From: Acidobacteriota bacterium
GTDB lineage: Bacteria > Acidobacteriota > Vicinamibacteria > Vicinamibacterales > JAKQTR01
Direction of reading: 5' to 3'
Length of the DNA: 5,654 nucleotides
Assembly (NCBI GenBank): GCA_026393735.1
Contig: JAPKZP010000453.1
Span: 1 to 5,654, forward strand
Part shown: positions 1 through 5,440 of the stretch, piece after piece
Position numbering within the stretch: the stretch's first letter is position 1
Layout: each line of letters begins with the position of its first letter
The notes under the pieces: generated by a model
What the model was told of the DNA's origin: nothing
The model's database searches: none
Seen by the model: only the letters and a program-made list of their open reading frames with translations
Position numbers and translations under genes: made by a program

Positions 1-131
1 GGTCCGCCGTCCCGAGTCGGAATCCCTACCACGACCAGGTTGTTGCGCGAGTCGGAGCCGCCGAGGGCGACGCTCCCGATCAGGAGGCACGAGAAGACGA
101 ATACGCAGAGGACCGCGAGGCGAGAGGGCAT
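1..131 (-). CDS. Exported protein of unknown function, N-terminal fragment (runs off left edge)
   Basis: Only the first 43 residues are in the window. They begin MPSRLAVLCVFVFSCLLIG and show a signal-peptide pattern: a basic residue near the start, a hydrophobic core, then a small-residue stretch (GSVALGG) suitable for signal peptidase I around residues 20-25. The Cys at residue 15 lies inside the hydrophobic core without a good lipobox, so I do not call a lipoprotein. The mature part begins with a Ser/Asp/Asn-rich stretch, then a hydrophobic LVVVGIP segment. The start is supported by a strong AAGGAG Shine-Dalgarno on the minus strand (138-143), six bases from the ATG. It lies 77 bp downstream of the chimeric membrane ORF on the same strand, with no convincing terminator between them, so co-transcription is plausible. 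The function cannot be named from this fragment. Confidence 0.66.
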   Translation of the reverse strand, partial: MPSRLAVLCVFVFSCLLIGSVALGGSDSRNNLVVVGIPTRDGG

Positions 132-208
132 GAGGATCTCCTTGACGACACAGCACCCCACCGGTCGGGCCCGTGTCGACTTGCGCGGCGGGGCGGGAGG
201 CGCGAGCC

Positions 209-1012
209 CTACGTCGGATCGATTGTCCACGGGGCGCTCGGGCGACTCTGGTTCCCGTACTGGTCGCGGATGACGATGCGGGCGTAGTAGGTGCCCGCCG
301 CCTTCCTGACGATGAACCGAGACGTTCGGCACCGCTCGTACAGGTTACTCGCGCCCGGCGTGAACCCGCTCGAGGTCCCGATGTACAGCTCGGAGTCGCT
401 CCAACCCGCCGGCGGAACGAACGACAGCACCGACATGCCGGCGAAGTTCTCGACGGTGATCGGGGCCTTCGCGCGATCGAGCTCGATCACGATGTCGCCG
501 GCCGCCAACCGGACGATGTCGCCGGGCACGAGCGTCTTGAGGGGGGCTTCCTCGTCCTTTCCGCCTCGCACGATCGTCGCCGTGTTGCTGACCATCGCCT
601 TGAGCGCGGCGGCGGCGTTGTCGGCCCGCATCTCCTGGAAGAAGCGCAGCACGACACCCAGTACCACCATGACGACGATCACGACGGTGGCGCGCAGGTC
701 GCCGGTCAGGAACGACAGCACGCCCAGCGCCAGGAGCAGCAGAACCAGCGGGTTCTTGATGTTGCTCAGCAGACGCATCACGGCCGACATGCGCTGCTCT
801 CGGGCGATCTCGTTCGTCCCGAACTGCGTCACGCGGGATTCCGCGTCCGCCGGGCTCAGCCCGTCCAGCCGCGATCCCAGTTCCTTCAGGACGGTCTCGA
901 CGTCGGCACGCGCGATGTCCAACAGTTGGCGGGCGTCGGGCGCCCCGGGTGCGCCGGCCGGGGTGAGGGACGGGGTGAAGGGCGGGACGAGCGCAGGGGA
1001 GGAAATGCGCAT
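209..1012 (-). CDS. Chimeric membrane protein: MgtA-like P-type ATPase N-terminus fused to cyclophilin-like and FN3-like sequence
   Basis: A 267-aa open frame starts at an ATG with GGAG about eight bases upstream. Residues 28-172 resemble the N-terminus of magnesium-type P-type ATPases (MgtA/MgtB). They contain the cation-ATPase N-terminal region (LDGLSPADAESRVTQFGTNEI), two transmembrane helices (about 86-103 and 107-124), the EMRADNAAAALKAMVSNTA stretch and the start of the actuator domain (LVPGDIVRLAAGD). The family is normally about 900 residues. Here the rest of the actuator domain, the DKTGT phosphorylation site, the nucleotide-binding domain and the remaining helices are missing, so ion transport is not possible. 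Residues 172-190 (GDIVIELDRAKAPITVENF) look like the first strands of a cyclophilin-type prolyl isomerase. Residues 191-267 resemble a secreted beta-sandwich, with a TYYARIVIRDQYGNQS ending typical of fibronectin type III repeats. The normal ATPase topology would place this tail in the cytoplasm, which is odd for such a domain. It is probably a remnant of rearrangement or an assembly chimera. A functional small membrane protein is less likely. Confidence 0.72.
   Translation of the reverse strand: MRISSPALVPPFTPSLTPAGAPGAPDARQLLDIARADVETVLKELGSRLDGLSPADAESRVTQFGTNEIAREQRMSAVMRLLSNIKNPLVLLLLALGVLSFLTGDLRATVVIVVMVVLGVVLRFFQEMRADNAAAALKAMVSNTATIVRGGKDEEAPLKTLVPGDIVRLAAGDIVIELDRAKAPITVENFAGMSVLSFVPPAGWSDSELYIGTSSGFTPGASNLYERCRTSRFIVRKAAGTYYARIVIRDQYGNQSRPSAPWTIDPT
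489..525. repeat. 13-bp direct repeat at the ATPase/cyclophilin-like junction
   Basis: ACGATGTCGCCGG occurs at 489-501 and again at 513-525, 24 bp apart and in the same reading phase. On the minus strand both copies encode a GDIV tetrapeptide. The right-hand copy is the normal PGDIVRL of the P-type ATPase actuator domain. The left-hand copy sits exactly where ATPase similarity stops and cyclophilin-like similarity begins. The position suggests microhomology-mediated joining, but short repeats also arise by chance in GC-rich coding DNA. Confidence 0.6.
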
Positions 1013-1030
1013 GGTGCCGGCTCCGACGCG

Positions 1031-1837
1031 CTATTGGTTGATCGACTGGAAACTGATGATGGTCGCCAGGATGGCGCCCAGCATCGTGCCCTTTCCATTG
1101 GCGTAGTTGCCGGACACGTAGCGGCTGTTGTACCCATCCTGATAGCCGCGCCGGAAGCCCTCGCGGAAATAGGCGTTGTAGTCGGCCCGATCGACGTAGA
1201 ACCCGCCGTACCCGTAGTTCGCATCCTGATAGGCGTAGGAACTCTGGTAGTTGGACGCCCAGTGATCCTGCCGGTCGGCCTGCCCGGCGCGCACGCCCTG
1301 GTCGTAGCCGTCGTTCACGGCCTGCCGGAGCAGGTCGGCACCGTACTGATTGGTCTCGTAGTAGCGGCCTGCACGCGCGTAGCGATAGGTGGAGGGTGTG
1401 TAGAAGTACGGATCGCCGCCGTAGTCATACCGAGCCTGGCTCTGGATCCGCGCCTGCTGCTGTTGCAGGGCCGCCACGTACTGTTGCTGGAACGTGACCT
1501 GCGCCCTGCGGTTCTGCTTCTGCAGTTGCGCGTACTGCTGCTGCGCCACGCGCTGCTGCTCGTCCAGGTGCTGGCGGTACTGCACCGTCCGCTGTTCCTG
1601 CTGCTGGATCCGGGCGTCCTGCTCCTGCTGGGTCAGGCGCTTCTGCTGTCCCGGCGGCGGATACTGCGACTTGCCCTGCGCCGCGTTGGCCTTCTGCGGC
1701 TTCTTGTCCTTCTTGTCCTGCTGCTGCTGATCCGGCGGCGACGACGACTGTGCGCCCACCGTCAGACTCATCCCAACCAGTGCCGCCGCACTGATGCCAA
1801 CCGCGACGATCATCCGATTCACGACGTTGACTCTCAT
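1031..1837 (-). CDS. Gln/Tyr-rich exported protein with paired [DE]-G-[YF]-x2-G-x3-G motifs
   Basis: A 268-aa protein of unknown function, predicted to be exported. Residues 1-29 form a signal peptide (basic start, hydrophobic core about 10-27, cleavage likely after VGA at 29). Residues 33-60 are a charged Lys/Gln/Pro linker. Residues 62-135 are very Gln-rich with scattered Arg, Glu and Leu and probably form a helix or coiled coil. Residues 136-245 are Tyr/Gly/Asn-rich and hold two related segments at 174-189 and 224-239. These match residue by residue as x-x-[DE]-G-[YF]-x2-G-x3-G-x3-R. The tail (250-268) is hydrophobic and lacks charge. The start at 1837 is chosen because it begins the signal peptide and follows AGAGGTG by six bases. 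The frame stays open upstream, but that part has no signal and lies in the leader. The gene heads a leftward unit and is divergent from the 2166 gene. It has its own CRP/FNR-type promoter about 120 bp upstream. Similar Tyr/Gly-rich exported proteins are familiar to me from Acidobacteriota, without known function. Confidence 0.85.
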   Translation of the reverse strand: MRVNVVNRMIVAVGISAAALVGMSLTVGAQSSSPPDQQQQDKKDKKPQKANAAQGKSQYPPPGQQKRLTQQEQDARIQQQEQRTVQYRQHLDEQQRVAQQQYAQLQKQNRRAQVTFQQQYVAALQQQQARIQSQARYDYGGDPYFYTPSTYRYARAGRYYETNQYGADLLRQAVNDGYDQGVRAGQADRQDHWASNYQSSYAYQDANYGYGGFYVDRADYNAYFREGFRRGYQDGYNSRYVSGNYANGKGTMLGAILATIISFQSINQ

Positions 1838-1963
1838 GGCGCACCTCTTTACATAGTCCGCATCGGTGGCTGGCGCATCCGGGACACGCGCCCCGGCGCG
1901 CCGACGACCACACGCCTCTGCCTCGATCACCCGGACAGAGCCGACCCGCGACTCCTGGAGAAC

Positions 1964-2006
1964 AGCGTAGAGCATCGCTCGGCGGACGTCTGTGCAGTTG
2001 AGCACA
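1964..2006 (-). promoter_or_regulatory. Predicted CRP/FNR-type class II promoter for the 1837 gene
   Basis: Read on the minus strand, a palindrome TGTGC-TCAACT-GCACA (2006-1991) is followed by GACG, 17 bp, and a -10-like TACGCT (1969-1964). With TACGCT at -12 to -7, transcription would start near 1957 and the palindrome would centre at -41.5. TGTGC-N6-GCACA differs from the E. coli CRP core (TGTGA-N6-TCACA) at one symmetric position. The same arrangement recurs at two other places in the window, which is the main support. The regulator's identity is inferred. Confidence 0.6.
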
Positions 2007-2067
2007 CCAGCGTCTTCCCCTTCGACGCCGCGGCGAACGGGAGGACGCGCCGCGCGGGTCTGCCGAC

Positions 2068-2110
2068 TGTGCGGTCTTGCACAGACGCGGAAGAACCAGA
2101 CTGCTAGTCT
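2068..2110 (+). promoter_or_regulatory. Predicted CRP/FNR-type class II promoter for the 2166 gene
   Basis: The palindrome TGTGC-GGTCTT-GCACA (2068-2083), extended to six base pairs per arm by the flanking C and G, is followed by GACG, 17 bp and TAGTCT (2105-2110). The implied start is near 2117 and the palindrome centre is at -41.5. No good TTGACA -35 element is present at the right spacing, as expected for an activator-dependent class II promoter. The leader would be 49 nt, ending in GAGGAG seven bases before the ATG. Confidence 0.62.
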
Positions 2111-2165
2111 CAGGCCGATGGCCGGATTGTCCGGTCGGTGGTTTCGTAGATAGAGGAGAACGCAC

Positions 2166-3746
2166 ATGACGGGAATGACACGCACGGTTGTGTTCGCAGT
2201 TGCCGCCACAGTCGGCCTCGGCCTTGCCGCCGCCGGTCTGTCCGCCGCGCCTCAGCGGGGCGACACCGGTCGCATGAACGACCAGCAGTTGCGGGACCTG
2301 GCCAATCGCATCGACAGCGAGGCGAACACCTTGCGCTCAAGCCTCGGCCAGTCCGTCAATCGCAGCCGGATTGGTGACCAGCGCTGGAACGCCGACGTCA
2401 ACCAGTCCGTCACCGACTTCCTGCAGGCCACTCGCCGGTTGCGCGACCTCGCGAACCGCCGCCAGGTGGGCGTGCCCGACGTCGAGGACGTGCTCCGACG
2501 CGGGACCAGCATCGACAGTGTCATGCAGCGTTACGAGTGGAGCCCGCAGGCGGAACAGCAGTGGTTGAGACTCAGCGGCGACCTCGATGTGCTCGCCCGC
2601 GGGTTCAACGTCGCGTGGAACTGGAATCCCCCGGGCTACACGACCGGGTGGCCCGCCATCAGAATCACCGACCGCCTCACGGGCACGTACCAGCTGGACG
2701 CTGTCCGCAGCGACGACCCCCGGCGCGCGGCTGAACTCGCCGTTCGTACCGTGCCGCCCGGACAGCAGCAGCGGACGTATCAGAGCCTCCTGGGGCGGCT
2801 CGAGGCGCCAGACCAGATCGCGATCGAGCGTCGCAATTCCAGCGTGACGATGGCGTCCACGCGGGGCCCGCGCGTGACCATTGACGCGAACGGCAGCGAC
2901 CGCCAAGAGCAGTGGGCTACAAACCGGACCATGACCACCCGCGCCACGCTGACGGGGGATCGATTGGTCGTGGCGACTACCGGCCATCGGGGCAGCGCGT
3001 ATACCGCGACTTATGAACCGACGGGGAACGGCGGGGGCCTGCAGATGGCACTCACGATCGATGATGAGAGTCTCGCTCGGCCGGTGACGGTCCGGAGCGT
3101 GTACCGGCGGACCTCGGACCAGCCCAGGTGGGACATCGAGGGCGGGAGCAGTCGGGCTCCCTACGGCACACTGCCGGTGCGCGGCGGGGTTGTGGTGGAG
3201 AACGGCACCAGGTTCGTGGCCGTGCTGGACAACGCGCTGAGCACCGTCAATGCGCGTGAAGGCGATCGCTTCACGATGACGGCCCGCAGCCCGTCGGGCT
3301 TCGAGGGCGCCGTCATCCAGGGGTTCGTCTCCAGCTTCGCCGAGTCCGGGCGCATGACAGGCCGGGCCGGCATGACGCTCAACCTCGAGAGCATCCGCCT
3401 TCGCGACGGGCGCGCCTATGACTTCGACGGGATGATCGAGGACGTGCGCACGCCCGATGGCCAGCGCGTCCGGGTCGATCGCGAGGGCGCCATCGGCGCT
3501 CAGGACAGCCAGACGCAGAAGACGATCGAGCGCGGCGCGATCGGCGCGGCACTGGGCGCGCTCATCGGCGCGGTCATCGACGGCGGCAAGGGCGCCGCGA
3601 TTGGCGCGGCGGTCGGCGCAGGCGGCGGCGCGGGCACGGTCATGATCGAGGGACGCGACCGGCTCGACCTGCCGCGCGGCACCGAGGTGACCTTCATCTC
3701 GACCGGCTCGGGGAGATTGCGAACGGGCTCGGGCTCCGAGCGGTGA
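2166..3746 (+). CDS. Large exported protein with C-terminal glycine zipper, function unknown
   Basis: A 526-aa protein. Residues 1-28 form a signal peptide (MTGMTRTVVF start, Ala/Gly-rich core, cleavage near LSAA). Residues 37-145 are mostly helical, with heptad-like Leu spacing (QLRDLANRIDSEANTLRSSL and a similar RRLRDLANRR later). Residues 170-325 look like a beta-rich domain starting LTGTYQLD, which I associate with uncharacterised acidobacterial exported proteins. Residues 333-440 resemble another beta domain common in that phylum, with a 'VENGTRFVAVLDNALSTVNAREGDRF' type core. Residues 454-492 are a glycine zipper (repeated GAxxGAxxG with Ala and Ile), a motif of outer-membrane or membrane-inserting proteins. 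A LDLPRGTEVTF strand follows at 500-510. The start has GAGGAG seven bases upstream. An in-frame ATG at codon 4 is a lesser alternative. It sits in the envelope or periplasm. Nothing points to an enzyme active site. It is probably monocistronic, since 200 bp and a separate promoter precede the next gene. Confidence 0.88.
   Translation: MTGMTRTVVFAVAATVGLGLAAAGLSAAPQRGDTGRMNDQQLRDLANRIDSEANTLRSSLGQSVNRSRIGDQRWNADVNQSVTDFLQATRRLRDLANRRQVGVPDVEDVLRRGTSIDSVMQRYEWSPQAEQQWLRLSGDLDVLARGFNVAWNWNPPGYTTGWPAIRITDRLTGTYQLDAVRSDDPRRAAELAVRTVPPGQQQRTYQSLLGRLEAPDQIAIERRNSSVTMASTRGPRVTIDANGSDRQEQWATNRTMTTRATLTGDRLVVATTGHRGSAYTATYEPTGNGGGLQMALTIDDESLARPVTVRSVYRRTSDQPRWDIEGGSSRAPYGTLPVRGGVVVENGTRFVAVLDNALSTVNAREGDRFTMTARSPSGFEGAVIQGFVSSFAESGRMTGRAGMTLNLESIRLRDGRAYDFDGMIEDVRTPDGQRVRVDREGAIGAQDSQTQKTIERGAIGAALGALIGAVIDGGKGAAIGAAVGAGGGAGTVMIEGRDRLDLPRGTEVTFISTGSGRLRTGSGSER
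3727..3741 (+). terminator. Small hairpin at the 3' end of the 2166 gene
   Basis: A perfect six-base-pair stem GCTCGG/CCGAGC with a three-base loop ends two bases before the stop codon. No T-rich run follows, so it is not a canonical intrinsic terminator. It could slow 3' decay or mean nothing in GC-rich DNA. Confidence 0.2.
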
Positions 3747-3767
3747 TTGCGACGACGGCGGGGCGTC

Positions 3768-3783
3768 TGTCCAATTGAGCACG
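3768..3783. promoter_or_regulatory. Degenerate fourth copy of the TGTGC-N6-GCACA site
   Basis: TGTCC-AATTGA-GCACG keeps three or four of five bases in each arm. The wider block 3765-3787 matches 19 of 23 bases of 1988-2010. Read on the minus strand it ends in GGACAGACG, like the core of the three promoter sites, but no -10-like hexamer lies 17 bp on (TCACCG instead). It sits 87 bp upstream of the csbD-like gene's promoter palindrome, so it may be an auxiliary or decaying operator. Confidence 0.38.
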
Positions 3784-3854
3784 CCGGAGACGGCGGAATG
3801 TAGACGGTCGCTGTGGCGTGGAGACGGTTCGGGCTGCCGAGTACGGTTCCGCCG

Positions 3855-3897
3855 TGTGCGTACTTGAACAGACACCTGTACACGGCGCTGGTACGCT
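3855..3897 (+). promoter_or_regulatory. Predicted CRP/FNR-type class II promoter for the CsbD-like gene
   Basis: TGTGC-GTACTT-GAACA (3855-3870) is followed by GACA, 17 bp, and TACGCT (3892-3897), identical to the -10-like hexamer of the leftward promoter. The implied transcription start is an A at 3904 and the site centre is at -41.5. One arm has a single mismatch (GAACA for GCACA). The predicted start lies downstream of an in-frame ATG at 3899, which supports the shorter CsbD start at 3947. Confidence 0.58.
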
Positions 3898-3946
3898 GAT
3901 GCCATCGACGAGTTTCACACACACACCTCATGACTGGAGATCACAC

Positions 3947-4153
3947 ATGTTGAACAAAGACGAACGCAACGGGAAGTTCGAGCAGGCCAAAGGGCGGGTC
4001 AAGCAGGCGGTCGGCGATCTGACCGGCAACAAGCACCTGCACACCGAGGGCAAGGTCGACGAGGCCAAGGGCAAGGTGCAGGAGGCCGTGGGCAACGTAC
4101 GTCACGCGGTCAGCGACGCAGCAGACCAGATCAGCAAGTCCGTGAAGCGGTGA
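3947..4153 (+). CDS. CsbD-family stress-response protein
   Basis: A 68-aa, highly charged, Lys/Asp/Glu-rich helical protein of the CsbD family (also known as UPF0337 or YjbJ-like), whose members are usually 60-75 residues. It shows the family's double motif: NGKFEQAKGRVKQAVGDLTGN at about 8-28 and EGKVDEAKGKVQEAVGNV at about 34-51. There is no signal peptide or membrane segment, so it is cytoplasmic. CsbD belongs to the sigma-B general stress regulon of Bacillus, and relatives are stress-induced in many bacteria. The molecular role is unknown. The frame is open further upstream (from 3818, and an ATG at 3899), but 3947 is preferred. It gives the family's usual N-terminus (MLNKDERNG), has GGAGA about seven bases upstream, and lies 43 nt after the predicted transcription start. 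macA follows after 45 bp, so read-through is plausible. Confidence 0.93.
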   Translation: MLNKDERNGKFEQAKGRVKQAVGDLTGNKHLHTEGKVDEAKGKVQEAVGNVRHAVSDAADQISKSVKR

Positions 4154-4157
4154 TCTC

Positions 4158-4172
4158 CGGGCGCGGCGCCCG
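4158..4172 (+). terminator. GC hairpin between the CsbD-like gene and macA
   Basis: A six-base-pair stem CGGGCG/CGCCCG with a three-base loop starts four bases after the csbD-like stop codon. No T-tract follows, so it is at best a weak attenuator or an RNA-stability element separating a highly expressed small gene from macAB. Confidence 0.25.
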
Positions 4173-4198
4173 TGACAGGACCGCCGGCAGGAACCAAG

Positions 4199-5440
4199 AT
4201 GATGGAACCGACACTTCTCGTTGCGGCCGCCGCGCCTTCGTTGCCGGCTCTCGCTGAGCCGGCAACGCCTCCGCGAAGTCATCACCTGACACTCCGACCG
4301 CGCCTGCTGAAGGCAGGCGCGTGGCTGTTCGCCGTCATCGTCCTCGTCGCGGCGGGCGTATTCGGGTATCAGTGGGCGTTTGGGCCGGCGCCGGCAACGT
4401 ACGCGACGGCGGCCGTCGAGCGCGGCGACGTCGAGAGTTCCGTCGTGGCGGCGGGTGTCCTGCAGCCCGTCAAGTACGTCGATGTCGGCGCCCAGACCTC
4501 CGGCAAGCTCAAGTCGCTGAAGGTCAGGCGCGGCGACCGGGTCGACGAGAACCAGCTGCTGGCGGAGATCGATCCGGTGCTGGCGGCGACCGCGCTCACG
4601 TCGGCCAACGCCACGCTCGAGAGCATGACCTCGCAGCGGTCCGTGCGGCAGGCGCAACTGGTGCTCGCGACCGCGCAGCGGTCCCGCAGCGACCAGTTGT
4701 TCGCGAGACAGATGATTTCCGCCAGCGACCGGGACATCAGCAGGGCCAACTACGATGTGGCCTTCGCCGACCTCGCGTCGCTCTCCGCGCAGATGAAGCA
4801 GGCGACAGCCGCGGTCGGCACGGCGACCGCGAATCTCGGGTATACGAGGATCACGGCACCAATGGCCGGCGACGTCGTGTCCATCAGCATGCTGGAGGGA
4901 CAGACGCTCAACGCCAGTCAGCAGGCCCCGACGATCCTGCGCATCGCCGACCTGACCACGATGACGGTCTGGGCCCAGGTCTCGGAAGCCGACATCGTCC
5001 GCGTCACGCCGGGGCAGGACGTCTACTTCACGGTCCTCGGGCAGCGCCGCCGCTGGACCGGCACGATCCGGCAGGTCCTCCCGACGCCCGAGCTCATCAA
5101 CAACGTGGTGTTCTACGACGTGCTGTTCGACGTTCCCAACCCGGACCGCGCGCTGAATATCCAGATGACGGCGCAGGTCTACATCGTCCTGGCCTCGGCG
5201 AAACAGGTGCTGCTGGTACCCACCTCGGTCACGGGCAACGCGATCCAGGGCTCGACGATCAAGGTCCAGGTCCTGAAACCGGATGGCCGCCTCGACGTGC
5301 GCGCGATCACGATCGGCATCAAGAGCGAGCTCTCGGCGCAGGTGACCAGCGGCCTCGCGGAGCACGAATTGGTCGTGATCAAGACACTCGCGGCCGCGGG
5401 CACGACGAGAAACCCGCTGGCGGCCGGGCGAGGCTACTGA
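4199..5440 (+). CDS. macA: MacA-like periplasmic adaptor (membrane fusion) subunit of an ABC efflux system
   Basis: A 413-aa HlyD/RND-type membrane fusion protein. It would link an inner-membrane MacB-type ABC transporter to a TolC-like outer-membrane channel. Residues 1-36 are a cytoplasmic tail, longer than in E. coli MacA (371 aa in total), followed by one membrane anchor at about 41-58. Residues 68-125 and 212-250 form the split lipoyl/barrel-sandwich domain (GDVESSVVAAGVLQPVKYVD; then GYTRITAPMAGDVVSISMLEGQTL). Residues 127-210 form the helical hairpin, Ala/Gln-rich. Residues 251-330 form the beta-barrel (DLTTMTVWAQVSEADI, typical of MacA), and the rest is the membrane-proximal domain. 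The start at 4199 is chosen for AGGA six bases upstream. A GTG at 4172 and an ATG at 4202 are alternatives. The stop overlaps the macB start. The exported substrate cannot be read from sequence: macrolides, peptides, lipids or siderophores are all known for relatives. Confidence 0.92.
   Translation: MMEPTLLVAAAAPSLPALAEPATPPRSHHLTLRPRLLKAGAWLFAVIVLVAAGVFGYQWAFGPAPATYATAAVERGDVESSVVAAGVLQPVKYVDVGAQTSGKLKSLKVRRGDRVDENQLLAEIDPVLAATALTSANATLESMTSQRSVRQAQLVLATAQRSRSDQLFARQMISASDRDISRANYDVAFADLASLSAQMKQATAAVGTATANLGYTRITAPMAGDVVSISMLEGQTLNASQQAPTILRIADLTTMTVWAQVSEADIVRVTPGQDVYFTVLGQRRRWTGTIRQVLPTPELINNVVFYDVLFDVPNPDRALNIQMTAQVYIVLASAKQVLLVPTSVTGNAIQGSTIKVQVLKPDGRLDVRAITIGIKSELSAQVTSGLAEHELVVIKTLAAAGTTRNPLAAGRGY

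Larger units (their letters stand above)
1838..2165. other. Divergent intergenic regulatory region
   Basis: The 328 bp between two divergently transcribed exported-protein genes carry two back-to-back promoters built on the same palindrome, with centres 77 bp apart (1998.5 and 2075.5). The leftward transcript would have a leader of about 120 nt. Within that leader lie a GC-rich stem (CGCGC/GCGCG, 1887-1900) and a possible nine-codon reading frame (1878-1849, minus) that ends just before the Shine-Dalgarno of the 1837 gene. The rightward leader would be about 49 nt, with GAGGAG at 2153-2158. I see no RNA gene or further coding sequence here. Confidence 0.6.

Noticed and set aside
1440..1740. 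CTG/CAG trinucleotide-like repeats
   Set aside because: The pattern comes from Gln codons in the Gln-rich protein and is interrupted irregularly, so it is not a true tandem DNA repeat.
2064..2084. Sigma-54 promoter (GG-N10-GC) at the TTGCA near 2077
   Set aside because: The GG expected 12 bp before the GC at 2079-2080 is absent (CT instead). The palindrome plus -10 model explains three sites equally well.
2067..2084. LexA/SOS box of the CTGT-N8-ACAG type
   Set aside because: The arms are separated by 10, not 8, bases, and the conserved core is TGTGC-N6-GCACA. None of the target genes is a DNA-repair gene.
173..2107. Plus-strand open frame of 644 codons across the leftward genes
   Set aside because: It runs antisense to two well-supported leftward genes. 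Its product is an Arg/Leu/Val/His-rich string with no recognisable domain or coherent start, as expected for a shadow frame in GC-rich DNA.
2337..3905. Minus-strand open frame of 522 codons opposite the glycine-zipper gene
   Set aside because: It is composed of Arg/Ala/His/Pro-rich shadow sequence. The plus strand has a signal peptide, a Shine-Dalgarno and domain structure.
3915..3927. CA dinucleotide run before the CsbD-like gene as a phase-variable repeat
   Set aside because: It has only about five CA units within the leader, which is too short to suggest slippage control.
3818..3946. N-terminal extension of the CsbD-like protein (starts at 3818 or 3899)
   Set aside because: The extension contains the predicted promoter, lacks a Shine-Dalgarno at either start and is not part of the CsbD family. 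The ATG at 3947 has GGAGA at good spacing.
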